Below, in pieces: positions 43,166 through 54,196 of a DNA stretch of 64,000 bases (the stretch's first letter is position 1; every line of letters starts with the position of its first letter). A program made the position numbers and the translations under genes. The notes below the pieces were generated by a model, which worked only from the letters and a program-made list of their open reading frames with translations, did no database searches and was not told where the DNA came from. Origin of the DNA: Suillus spraguei (taxonomy: Eukaryota > Basidiomycota > Agaricomycetes > Boletales > Suillaceae); NCBI GenBank assembly GCA_016800925.1, contig JABCPU010000042.1, forward strand, positions 1 to 64,000, given 5' to 3'.

Positions 43166-43372
43166 GACTCCTTGCACCTACTAACGAAATTCATTACAGA
43201 CGCCTGGGCATCAAAGGAGGGATGCGTTTCCATGCTATTCCTGGATGTCAAAGCAGCATTCCCGAGCGTTGTCATCGAGAAGCTCCTACACAACCTCAAA
43301 AAGGTAGGGATCCCGCAAGAGTACATAGGCTGGTATGAAAGGAGACTCAACGGTAGATCAACCAGCCCATAG
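43166..43372 (+). pseudogene. LINE reverse transcriptase fragment
   Basis: The frame reads LLTKFITDAWASKEGCVSMLFLDVKAAFPSVVIEKLLHNLKKVGIP and EYIGWYERRLNGRST. It matches the RT palm around motif A (FLDVKAAFPSV) of non-LTR retrotransposons. No other part of the element is adjacent. Confidence 0.8.
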
Positions 43373-43914
43373 TGTCATTTTAATGCATAAAGTAATTACA
43401 ATTGTAAGACACTTGTAATGCATTAACAATTACTGCAGCTCCCACTCCCTTTTTGAGAAACCATGGTGAATCTTCGAGGATCCCTAATGCATCAGTGGTA
43501 CATTAGCATTCTAGGTGACACATCGGAATTTTCGATATTTAGGGAAGGTTTATATGTAGTACAAAATGCAAAGAAAATATTTGAAATTTAAACTAACATA
43601 AAGATGGGTACATAACTTCAAATTTCGTCAGAGTTTTGTGTGAAATCCAAAATATGAAAGCATCCGCAACCATTTTCCCACTAATTATACGTTAATGAAA
43701 ATATGAAATATAATCAGATTTTCAGCGTCGGCGTGAATTTGAAGTTTAATCATCACGTGAAATGATGTTGGACAAAACTTGAAGTTTAGTCCGTCGCTAC
43801 ATGTTTGTCAATGTATTAAATTTTATCCAACAATTAGACACCCCTCCAAATTTGAAGTTTAAGGCGATGACAAAATGTGATGACAAGTTTTGTCTGCAGA
43901 CAAAATGAATCGCC
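43373..43914. other. AT-rich non-coding stretch
   Basis: There is no gene. TTTGAAGTTTAA-like motifs recur (about 43738, 43780 and 43851). Confidence 0.5.
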
Positions 43915-44386
43915 TGTTACGAACTGGGATGGCGTCACCAGTGACAGTGATAAGACACAGTCGGTCTGCTGGGAGGTTCGACTACGTTCAAAGGAGAACA
44001 AGGACTACTACAAGGAAGTATTCCGAGTAGGATCAAGGGTTCAATCGAAGAGTCACGACTCTAAGATAATCGATAGAATAGAGGCTAAGACTAAGGAGTG
44101 CTTAGACTTAGAGACAATTCAGACGACTTAGGTTGGAGACCTAAGTGAAGGATATTCCAGGTAAAACCCAGTAAGATTAAAGTAAAGTACACAAGCATAA
44201 TACAACGTGCTTAAATAAGCCAATATGTGCACATGGACCAAGAGAGACGTGAGAACGTATGTGCGTATCCAAAGGAGGAAGGTGACTATGGTACAGATGC
44301 ATTGAGCATATGAGTCGGGATCATGTTACATAATATACTAGGTAAAGACGAGAGGAAAATGAATAGGGGCACATATGATTGTAACA
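43915..44386 (-). repeat. 3' LTR of chromovirus E5 (472 bp)
   Basis: This reverse-oriented second-subfamily LTR starts TGTTAC and ends GTAACA. The complement of the polypurine tract follows at 44387. Confidence 0.92.
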
Positions 44387-44423
44387 TTACCCCTGTTTTA
44401 CACGTAAAGTCACCGAACTTTAC

Positions 44424-44637
44424 TTATTCTGGAGCATTCTCATAGTAGATCGGATGTCACTGAACTCGTAATCTTCGTCAAGAACTGAACCACTCATCAT
44501 ATACGTGGCCTCTTCAGCACCAGCACGTCATTTGGAGTCTCTTCTAGCCATTGCTTGAGTTTGTTCATCATCAAGCTGACATTCCCAAGAACGAAGTGCA
44601 TCGTAGAATCCATTATCCTTCCAGGTTAGTGTGAAGG
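44424..44637 (-). pseudogene. Third ORF of E5, C-terminal end
   Basis: The minus-strand translation gives the charged tail of the third ORF (DNGFYDALRSWE, RAGAEEATYMMSGS, DEDYEFSD), with stop TAA at 44426-44424 and an internal TGA. It is cut at 44637 by the E4 LTR. The rest of E5 is missing on the far side of E4. Confidence 0.75.
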
Positions 44638-45112
44638 TGTTATGAACTGGGGTGGCATCACCAGCGACAGTGAAAAGACACGGACGGTCTGCTGGGAAGT
44701 TCTACAATGTCCAGAAGAGGACAAGGTGAAAGTACAAGGAACGCATTCTGAGTACAATCAAGGGTTTGGCCTCAAAGACAAGTCTGAGAGGTTCTACAAG
44801 AATAGAGGCTAAGGCTAAGGAGTGCTTAGACTTAGAGACGATTCAAGACGACTTAGGTTGGAGACCTAAGCAAAGGATATTCCAGGTAAAACCCAGTAAG
44901 ATTAAAGTAAAGTACACAAGCATAATACAACGTGCTTAAATAGGCCAATATGTGCGCACGGACAAAGAGAAATGTGAGAATGTAAGTGCGTATCCAAAGA
45001 AGGAAGGCAACTATAGTACAGATGCGTTGAGCATATGAGTCAGAGTCTTGTTACGTAACATACAAAGTGAATTAGACAAAGAAAATGAATAGGGGCACGT
45101 ACGATTGTAACA
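44638..45112 (-). repeat. 3' LTR of E4 (475 bp)
   Basis: It starts TGTTAT and ends GTAACA in plus-strand reading, first subfamily. The complement of the polypurine tract (TTACCCCCGTTTTACATG) follows. Confidence 0.93.
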
Positions 45113-45144
45113 TTACCCCCGTTTTACATGTAAAGTCACCGACT

Positions 45145-46134
45145 TTACTTGTCCTGATTAGCATAATAAATGGGATCGTCGCCATACTTGTAGTCCTCAT
45201 CAAGGAATGACCCACTCCTCATGTATGTGGCTTCTTCAGCACCAGCATGTCGTTTGGAATCCCGCCTCTGTGCTGCTTCAGTTCACTCATCGCGAAGCTG
45301 TTGTTCCCAAGAACGAAGTGCTTCGTAGAACCCATCATCCTTCCAGATTAACACAAATGGAGGAGTTCCAACTCTTTGGGGACAGTAGATAGAAAGATGG
45401 GTAGGAGCATGTCGCAGACAAATTTGGCACTGGTAGTCAGGGCAATTCTTTTGCCGATGCCTGGTGATACCACAGACTCGACACTTCATATTCTCATCAG
45501 TGTTAGAGGTGGACATGCGTAAGGGTGATGGCAAATTAATGGGTTTGGGACCAGTGGATCTAGCGCGCTTCTTCCCCTTTCGTCGTATCATGCGTTTTAA
45601 GGCGAAGGCGTTGTCTCGCCTGAGCTGTGCCTGTTGTTTACTGGTGAGTGTGTACGCGGACGCTGGGATGTCAGGAGTGGTCCCTTGTTCAGCAACCACA
45701 AGAAGTTGTTAGAGGATGAAGGGGAGGTAATGCCAAAGTCTTTTACTAAGACCGGCAAGACAGGATCCATTGGACCAAATGATGATGGAATGGACATGGG
45801 GGGATGAATATGAAGGTCATGAAGTCGAGGACCGAGTGCTACTAACTCGGCGACCGGAACTCCTAATACTTTTGCAGCTTCACACTGCTCTTCTGTACAG
45901 GGCTCGTACAGCCATGCGGGGTGATCGTGGGAGACTATAACGGGAGGCGATGAGGTTGATTGTTCGATAGGAGATGGAGTTCGTGGAGAGGCAAGGTCGG
46001 CTTGTGTTTGTGGTAAATCTGTAATGGCTTCTTCAACTAGGTTTCTGGCTGCTCTTGTTTCAACGACTGATTGCTGAATAGTTTCGACGACCGCATTGGT
46101 GAGCTGTCCAATCTCCTGGACAGCAGTATATTGT
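45145..46134 (-). pseudogene. Third ORF of E4, N-terminus deleted
   Basis: Reading leftward from the deletion junction: AVQEIGQLTNAVVETIQQSV, the helical segment, SIPSSFGPMDPVLPVLVKD. A frameshift near 45700 is followed by the basic segment and both knuckles (CRVCGITRHRQKNC and CQICLRHAPTHLSIYC). TGA at 45285-45283 stands where E2 has CGA. The final stop is 45147-45145. The second knuckle is unchanged between E2 and E4. Confidence 0.78.
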
Positions 46135-46920
46135 TGTGGAGAAAATCAGGATATCGTCCATGTAGATAACCATCCATCCTTCATTGATTTCCTGTTGGAA
46201 GGTACAATTCATGTACGCTTGGAAAGTTGCTGGGGAATTACAGAGGCCAAAGAACATGACGTTCGGTTCGAAGAGGCCGAATTCTGTGGTAAATGCTGCC
46301 TTCCAGCGATCATTGGGATGGATGTGAATATTGTTATAACCGGACCGGATATCCATTTTCATAAAGAACTGTGCGTTGTGAAGACGTGTGACAAGGGAGA
46401 TAGGGAGTGGGAGTGGATAGGCGTTCTTGACTGTCCAATCATTGATGTAGCGATAATCTTGACAGGGACGCAATTCTCCACTCTTCTTTCCCACAAAGAA
46501 GAAGCCACTAGCTTGGGGTGACTTTGATTCTGAGATGAAGCCTTTCGCAACGTTTTCATTGATAAACATTTTGATGGCAGCGCATTCTTTCTCCAATAGT
46601 GGGTAAACCTTAGACGTGCGAGGAATAAAACCGGGTTTAGTATCGATCCGATGATCAATACAAGGGCGTTCAGGGGGTAGTTTGTTTAGTCCATCTTTAG
46701 CAAAGACGTCCATGAAGTCATGTAAGTATTCCGGGACCAATTCTTCAAAGGATTTCTTCTTTTTTTCCTTCTCGTCCATAGCGAATTCCTGAGCTTTATT
46801 GCTGTATTTCGGAGGAGGAAGGGAGTTTGTGGAATAGTTGGGGAGTTGTTCCAGTCACGAAGTTCCATCACATGTGAGAGGTGTATCCATGGATATTTCT
46901 TCGACGATTCTCATGCTAAT
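46135..46920 (-). pseudogene. Reverse transcriptase of E4, cut after YMDD
   Basis: The frame is open from about 46779 through [65 protein letters not shown] and [11 protein letters not shown]. It then passes directly into third-ORF sequence (46134 onward) read in the wrong frame. In this copy linker and RT share one frame, showing that protease-linker-RT was one polyprotein. Confidence 0.87.
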
Positions 46921-47960
46921 TTTATCTGTATCGTATTCCACAAGGAATTCTCCTTCTCCAAGCTCGTAAGAGGAAATCTCTCATACTTCTGGTGTGTGCC
47001 AGATGTCTTGCATAGTGTTGAATTGATCATCATCCTCTGTTGGGATTAACGAGGGCACAGGTTCTTCTTCGTCGGGGATTTCTTCAATTGAAGCCGAAGG
47101 GGTCTGAAGAGTTTTCGGGGGAACATAGAATTTGGATAGTTTCGGTACGTTTGTATCTTGTCCAAGGATTTCTTCTTCCGCTTTTCTCTTCCCATACTTC
47201 TGTTCTTCTATTGGCCATTGCTCAATAGGTTCTGGTCTGATCCGATACTCGGGTTTGGATTCGTTCTTGTGCTTTTCTGCGTGAGGAACCGGTGATACTG
47301 CTCGCGGCAATTGTACGTGGGGAGTGGGGTTTGTAATACATGGCATTCGTACTTCAGGTTCTGGGTCTTTCGGAACATCAGGAACATTAATAGGAAAGGT
47401 GACAAGGGATTTTGGGAGTTGTGAATTTTGCCATTTCTTGGGATGGCAATGGAAAGCTGGGGGCAGCCCATTCTTCTTTCGATCAGTATTTAAATCAATT
47501 TCAATTTCATCAGATTTCATTGTTCGAGGGAGGGTGAGTGTTTCAGTGGCCCAATCTATATTCGGGTTCATTGCATGTAACCACGGAATTCCCAGAAGGA
47601 TTTGATCTCTTCGTCCTAGTTTAGTGATATTGAATTTTCCATACATGGTTCATTCATCAATTTTGACCACTAGGAGACAGTAGTGCGTGATCGGTCCTCC
47701 TTTGATAAGAGTTCCATCTGCTGTAGTAACTCGAAAGAGTGTTTTGAGTTTTTGTTGTGTGATTTGATGGAGTTTCACAAACTCCTCGGAAATAAATGTT
47801 CCTGCTGCGCCCGAATCAATGACAGCGGTGGTGTCGACGGATTTTAAGTGTGTACGCGAGTGAAGGGTGATGGGAATACGAAGTTCTTTTCTTTCACCTA
47901 CAGCACATACAAGCCTTAGTAATACATTGGGAGAAACATACGTCGAATCTTTGTTTCTCC
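46921..47960 (-). pseudogene. Protease and linker of E4
   Basis: Protease motif VIDSGAAGTFI lies near 47829-47797 and continues HQITQQKLKTLFRVTTADGTLI without the stops of E2 and E3. The single stop is the shared TGA at 47653-47651, followed by ACC ATG and MYGKFNITKLGRRDQILLGIPWL. The linker (47646-46981, 221 residues) is rich in Pro, Glu and Lys and ends at a TGA where E2 has CAT. Confidence 0.8.
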
Positions 47961-47963
47961 AAT

Positions 47964-48799
47964 TTAAAAATCCTCTACAAGCCGTCTCACAGTTTCTTCT
48001 TCTTCTTTGTCTTTAACCTCGGTTTGATGGAGCGGAGTTTTCTTCTTTCTTTCAGGACAGTTGTGAATACGATGTCTGGTTTTCTTGCATCCGAAGCATT
48101 GTCCTCTTTTCATACATTCGGATCTTTCCACATCGGAGATCCGATCTACAACCATTGCATTTGAATCACGATTGGGTGTGTAACGTGCATTTCCATAGTT
48201 CTTCTTCTTCTGCTGTGGAGCATGACGTGCTCGTAACACTAGAAGGCGGTGGTGGGAATTGTCAATGGAAACACATTGCAATACAACATTATGGAATATC
48301 TCTGAGACATCTCCTGGCGCAAAAGCTTGGTTAGGATACCTAAGTTGAGGCCGTCTTGGAAGAATTGAATCTTAGTGGTGTCGTTGGTGATGTGGGCCTT
48401 GGCTGCAAGTGCCTCAAAGTCAGCGATATAGGTATGAAGATCGCCGCTTCCTTGTTTGAGGTCCCTGAGCTTCGTTAATGCTGTCCCTCTGGTATCCACT
48501 GGTTCGAAAGCTTCATTGAAGCTTTTCATAAAATCTTTCAACGTCCCATAACCGACCTTTTGTCCAGAGGAATCGGTTGACTGAGTGTGAGCAAGGAATT
48601 GTTCTTTCCAAGATTTGGCGTTCTTCTCGGTCATGAAAGATGTAATGAAGATGATTTTCTGCTTGTCGGTGGTGTAGAGTTTTTCATTGATATCAAAGCA
48701 TAGATTGCATGATTGGATGAATTCTAGAGAGTTGTCGCGATCTCCATCAAAACCAGTTGGGAGACCGATTTTATATTCAAATTCTTTGGTGGTCGTCAT
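47964..48799 (-). pseudogene. gag: Gag of E4 with one frameshift
   Basis: ATG at 48799. The first frame matches E2 gag through NLGILTKL, then a 1-nt loss near 48320 shifts it. The second frame (48281-47964) carries the knuckle CFGCKKTRHRIHNC and ends VRRLVEDF and TAA. The leader between LTR and ATG is about 125 bp, as in E2. Confidence 0.87.
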
Positions 48800-48924
48800 G
48801 ATGGTTTCGTCTGGTGAGTTATACTTTCTTGGTGCCTACACGCGCTGTCTTGCTGTCCATTAGGGCTTTATCAGGGTTTGGGGTCGAAGACTGGGTAGTC
48901 GACGATTAGATGACTTTAATCTTT

Positions 48925-49400
48925 TGTTATGAACTGGGGTGGTGTCACCAGCGACAGTGAAAAGACACAGACGGTCTGCTGGGAAGTTCTACAATGTCCA
49001 GAAGAGGACAAGGTGAAAGTACAAGGAACGCGTTCCGAGTACTATCAAGGGTTCGGCCTCAAAGACAAGTCTAAGAGGTTATTGACGAGAATAGAGACTA
49101 AGGCTAAGGAGTGCTTAGACTTAGAGACAATTCAAGACGACTTAGGTTGGAGACCTAAGCAAAGGACATTCCAGGTAAAACCCAGTAAGATTAAAGTAAA
49201 GTATACAAGCATAGTACAACGTGCTTAAATAAGCCAATGTGTGCGCACGGACCAAAAGAGATGTGAGAACGTATGTGCATATCCAAAGAAGGAAGGCAAC
49301 TATAGTACAGATGCGTTGAGCATATGAGTCAGAGTCATGTTACATAATATACAAAGTAAAGGAGATAAGAAAATGAATAGGGGTACGTATGACTGTAACA
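48925..49400 (-). repeat. 5' LTR of E4 (476 bp) and primer-binding site
   Basis: This complete LTR starts TGTTAT and ends GTAACA (plus reading). The self-priming site is at 48913-48923 on the minus strand. Confidence 0.93.
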
Positions 49401-49431
49401 GATTCAATGCATCATGGTGCATCATATTATT

Positions 49432-52400
49432 TAGTGCTGCCGTGGTCCAGTTCCGAACCGTGGTTCGAACCTGACCATTGGTCAGGTTCGTCCTTGGTTC
49501 GGTCCATGGTCCAGCATTTTGCACGGACCGAACCGGAATGAGGTTCGTGGTCCGCTAACTCCTGTGTGGTTCATCTATAGGTTCGGACCTTCCCGAACCG
49601 TTCTGAACCCCGAACCGAATCTTCTTTGCAACGCCTTCAAGGCTCAATCACACGCTTCTCATCATTTTGACTTCTCGATTCTCAAGATTCGCCATGGTCA
49701 CTTTGACCTTTGGCATTCTCAAGACTTTTTTCGACTTATCCTGTCCGGAGGTTCGCATCCCGCACACCCTGCTGTCCGATAACGCCTACCTGTTCAATCA
49801 AGCTCAAGGTATGACTTTTCTGTCAAATCAAGCGCAATAAACTGATTGACATATTATATTTCTTAGGATTATTCAATGCATACTATGAGTTAGTAGGAGA
49901 TTGGGTATTCGCATATAAAGGGATCAAGGTGAGTGATATATTTTGACTACTGGTACAATGTCTGAACCTGAAGCACAGTGTGCCCTCAACCCAGACGGGT
50001 CTCTAAAGGACGCCAAAGACATCGTTTTTTACAACGATCCTGATGATGCCGTCCCCATTTCCGCTCCATCCTCCTCTGCCCAGCCACCCACAGATGCCTT
50101 CTCTGTGCTACTGCAGACTGGACGCAAACCAGTGCCACTTATTGCCGGCGCTCGACGCTCCATTCGTGCCTCTAAACCTTCTGCGCGCCTTCGTGATTCC
50201 GACAACGCTTGTTCTTCAACAAGCCGCAAGCGTGCATTATCCAGTGCAACTGAGCAACTAGTTAGGAAGAAGGTTGTGTTACAGCTCTCCGCTCCATTAT
50301 CTGACGACGACACGGATATTGATACTGACCACGGTGCTGGTCAATCGGATGAGGCCGAGGACGAAGGTGTACCAGCACCTGAGGACGAACCCGAGGATCT
50401 TCAAGACACCACCATCCGAGCCGCTTTATCAAAGAGTGAGCGCAGCGCTGATATTCGAACAATCTTCACTCGCGACGACAAACATTGGGTCTGCAGACCT
50501 TGCAAGGATGCCAGTGAACTTGAAAGCAAGTACACGTTTCGTGGAGGTATCTCTACACTATGCACGCACATTTGTCGGTATGTTCACGTCTTCTTTCCAT
50601 TGAATGATCACTAATATTATATATCTATCAGTAATAAAGCCCATTTTCAACTTTACAAGTCACGCTGCGAAGCCGCAAACATCACCATGCACCCTCGAGC
50701 AGTTCCAACTGGTGAGGTTCAATCCCTGTGAGTTACATTTGCCGTATTGTAGTGTGTTGTACTGATTCATAGATAGTTCAAGGCAATCCACCCTCGATGG
50801 CAGCCTTGCCCCGAAAGCGCCCATGTTCACCAAGGCAGGGCTTCTGGAGTATATTATGGAGTTGATTGTGACCGAGGACGAGGCGTTGCAACTCGTCGAC
50901 AAACCAGCCTTCCGCAACTTGCTTCGTTATGTCCGCCCTGCCCTTGCTGAAAGTGACGTGCCACACCACACGAAACTTACGGAGACTGTTAAGGCCCGCG
51001 CAGTGCAGGTGGTCAACGTCATTCGTGAGCGTCTTGCAAAGGTAGACAGTCAAGTCTCGATGACCTTCGATTCATGGATGTCAATCATCGGCACCCCTTC
51101 TTCTCCATCACAGGCCACTATATCTGGAGCCCGGATGATAAACCCCAGCAATGGGAGTTATGCTGTGAGCAACTCAGTTTTGCGCACATCCAGGGCAATC
51201 ATAGTGGTCAGAATATGGCTCGCTTGATTGTTGATACCATTGACAAATATGAACTATGAAATAAGGTAAAGTTTAGTTTACTACTTTGCTGCGCTGAATC
51301 TAATCAGTGTGTTGTAGGTTGGATGGATGACCTCTGACAATGCCACCAACAATGATACCACCATGAAAGCAGTTGGACAAGAAATCGATCCTGAGGGTAC
51401 GCGGTGGGCACCTGATGCGCGCCGCATCAGGTGCCAAGAACATATACTTAATCTCGCAGCACGCCACTTCGTTGATGCCGTCACCCCCACACCTCAAGCT
51501 GCTCTCATGAAGAAAATTCGACAAGCGCTTGATAATGGCAACGACGCTGACCTTGACACCTTAAATAAACAGCTTTCTTCCATGGATGTCAGTAACGACG
51601 ACGACGATGACACCTTATTCGATACCGGTGATTCACTTGGCAAAGCTCTTGCCCTCATTGAGCAGGTACGTGCTATATTTTTTAGACTATTCTTTTGCTG
51701 ATCGAGATCCTCAGATCCGAAAGTCCCCTCAAGCTCGAGCATTTTTCCGCAAGGCTTGCAAAGAGGAAAACGTACCTGAGCTTGAGCTCTTGCAATGGAT
51801 CCGGACTCGCTGGGCGTTGCTATATAAATGCCTGGACCGCATGTTGATCTTGCGTCAAGTGAGTTTTTTCTTTCTTTCAATGTTTAAAAGTGGCCTGATT
51901 TTAATTAAATAGGCTGTAAACCGTTTCACCAACCTTGCCGACGAAAGCCACGAAGTGCCAACTCTTCGCAACAAGACTTACGACAACTTCAAGCTCGATC
52001 GAAGCGATTGGAGACACCTCGGGCTTATTCACCGAGTCCTCAAGGAACCAGCCACGGCTCAGCAATCGTTCTTGTCAGCAAAACATCCGACCGCATGGAA
52101 AACGATCCCTACGCTAGAGTGCCTCGCTGATCGATGGAGATCCATGGCAGATGACCCACAATATCTTCCGATCGCTGATGCAATTAAGGCCGGACTCAAG
52201 AATGTCGACAAATACTTCAAGAAAACAAGTCAATCGGACGTTTATTTTATTTGTCTTGGTGAGTACTATCAATTTTTCAAACTCGTTCTTATCTAATATA
52301 ATTTAAGTTCTGGATCCAAACTATAAGCTCGCATACGTTGAAGGCCGGTGGGATTATGGAGATGTTGCAGATGGCAGAGCTCGTCTGGAGGCCGTGGTGA

Positions 52401-53185
52401 GTACTCGTCTATGTTGTTTTCCCACTCTAATCTTATTTTTTTTGTAGTTCGATGAATATTATACACCACCAAGTCGAACGCCTACTACCAACGAGCAATC
52501 CGCTCTGCCGACGAGAGCTGCCAGTGTATGCAAGCACTATGGCGATGATTGGATGCGCGAGGCTATTAGGACGCGCAAGACATCAGACCACCTTACTCAC
52601 AATCCTCGTCAAGAGCTCAACATGTACTTGTCTTCGCCACTAGAGGAGACTGATGACATTGTGGCCTGGTGGGGGGTAAGTCTTTTTTTTTATTTGTTTT
52701 TTCGCTACTAAATCTACTTAATAGCTTCACTCGCTGCAATACCCTACACTCGCGCGCATTGCGCGAGACTATCTACCCATTCAAGGCAGCTCCATTCCTT
52801 CCAAACAAGCGTTCTCAAGCGGAGGAATCACTTCGACTATCCGACGCAATGCACTCGGGACTGACACGTTCACGGCACTACAACTACTGAAGGGAGCATA
52901 TAGGAATGGGCACCTTTCTGCAGAAGTAGAGGCTGAGGGACATGCGGCTTCGTTGGACATGTAACTACGAGTACAAATATCTTGCTATTTTTTTTTTCCT
53001 GGCTGTAATTTTTTTGCGTTCGGTTCGCATTCAGACAGAGAAAAAAACCGAACCTGACCGCTGCGAACCGTTCGCAAAGGTTCGGTCTAAGGTTCGTTGA
53101 AATAACTAGAACCGAACCTTGGTCCGGTTTTTGGTTCTCATCCAACCACCTCTGAACCGAACGGAACCGGACCACGGCAGCACTA
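49432..53185 (+). mobile_element. hAT transposon with perfect 8-bp TSD
   Basis: Terminal inverted repeats are TAGTGCTGCCGTGGTCC on the left and GGACCACGGCAGCACTA on the right. ATATTATT is duplicated exactly at 49424-49431 and 53186-53193, the 8-bp size typical of hAT. Subterminal regions (49440-49630 and 53025-53165) are dense in GGTTCG/CGAACC motifs on both strands, probable transposase binding sites. One transposase gene fills the element. Confidence 0.96.
49958..52964 (+). pseudogene. hAT transposase, nearly intact, two lesions
   Basis: ATG at 49958. After a disordered N-terminus comes a BED-type zinc finger (HWVCRPC ... LCTHICRNKAHF, across an intron at 50578-50630), then a RQSTLDGSLAP segment and helices. 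The catalytic region follows: MTFDSWMS, ITGHYIWSPDD, MTSDNATNND, CQEHILNLAARHF and VLDPNYKLAY. The C-terminal hAT dimerisation part reads YPTLARIARDYLPIQGSSIPSKQAFSSGG. The stop is 52962-52964. Introns are about 50-90 bp. Lesions: one missing base near 51093 between FDSWMS and SITGHYI, and a TGA at about 51257 where NKVGWMT is preceded by a probable Trp. Otherwise well kept. Confidence 0.88.
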
Positions 53186-53193
53186 ATATTATT

Positions 53194-54196
53194 ATGCAGC
53201 AGGCCAGTGCTGGTTACCATAGATGGACAGTGACACTGCATCAAAGAAGGTACGCACACACAAAGGGGATGGCACGGGCAGCGGCAGGAGGAGGGAAGCA
53301 ATGCATCATGATGCACCACAATTCTAAAGGCCTGATGCATTATGTATAACCTATCAATATATCATGCATCATGATGCAATGTATTTGCCTGTGTGTAGAC
53401 TGTAGCATTGTTGCATTACTTGATACCTTACAACTACAACAATTTCTTGCATCAATATGACAGGGTCGCCTGAGATCTTTTACTATACACCTCGAGAAAT
53501 GACAGTATCACTGTTATACTACATGTCATTCAGGTGAGGTAATTATGCATCATTATGACAGGATAGCCTGACACACAATCAAACTGTCTGAACTGAGATA
53601 AAATTCTATGTTCGCCAATAGTATGCTCTGTGAAAGCCGTGAATTGTGGGTCCCCAAATTGATGTTCCAAGATGTGCATGCTATGCCATGATGTTGATAA
53701 CTTTACCTACACTGCGATTCACATCAGGAAAACCTTCCCGTCCTAAATTTCTTCATATTATCTGAATCAGTTGAATCAGCAGAATTTCCGATAACGCGTC
53801 TAATTATGATAATTCTGTCAAAAATATACTAATGCTCCAAGGATTTGCGATGAAATTCTACTGAGAGAAGGTACAATATCGTGGATGTATGACAATTCAC
53901 ATTAAATCAAGATCAATAATAAGATGTCCAACTAGTAGATAGTCAGTACTAAAGAAGCCCAATCAACTCTCGACCACGTGTAATGATAAGATTGCACTAC
54001 CGAATGAGCCTCGCTCTCTTCGTATCGTCGCTTCGAATGAGCTTGATCAATGCAATGATTCTGCTGTATGGAAGCAGCATACGCATTTGTACGGATGGTT
54101 GGCAACCATCCATGCAAATGCGTATGGTGCTTTGCGTCAGAAAAACGATCCTTTGTATATTTTGGCAATCCCATACTACCAATTGGCAACCCCATA
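53194..54196. other. Region between hAT and protease copy 3
   Basis: 53580-53740 is the inverted 3' flank of the protease unit, interrupted by about 320 bp of unrelated sequence (53741-54060) and resumed at 54060-54190. TGCATCATGATGCA-like palindromes recur at 49406, 53302, 53363 and 53541. No gene is supported. Confidence 0.5.
54074..54130. repeat. Perfect-looking hairpin at the duplication edge
   Basis: GCATACGCATTTGTACGGAT and its near-complement (ATCCATGCAAATGCGTATG) face each other across GGTTGGCAACC. It is an inverted copy of a piece of the protease 3' flank (compare GCATACGCATTTGTGCGG at 32828). Confidence 0.75.

Larger units (their letters stand above)
44638..49400 (-). mobile_element. 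Chromovirus copy E4, internally deleted
   Basis: LTRs at 48925-49400 (5') and 44638-45112 (3') enclose gag, protease, linker and RT up to the active site, then directly the third ORF. About 3.3 kb (RT thumb, RNase H, integrase, chromodomain and the start of the third ORF) are deleted at about 46134. The flanks do not share a target duplication: GAAGG at 44633-44637, GATTC at 49401-49405. Confidence 0.9.
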
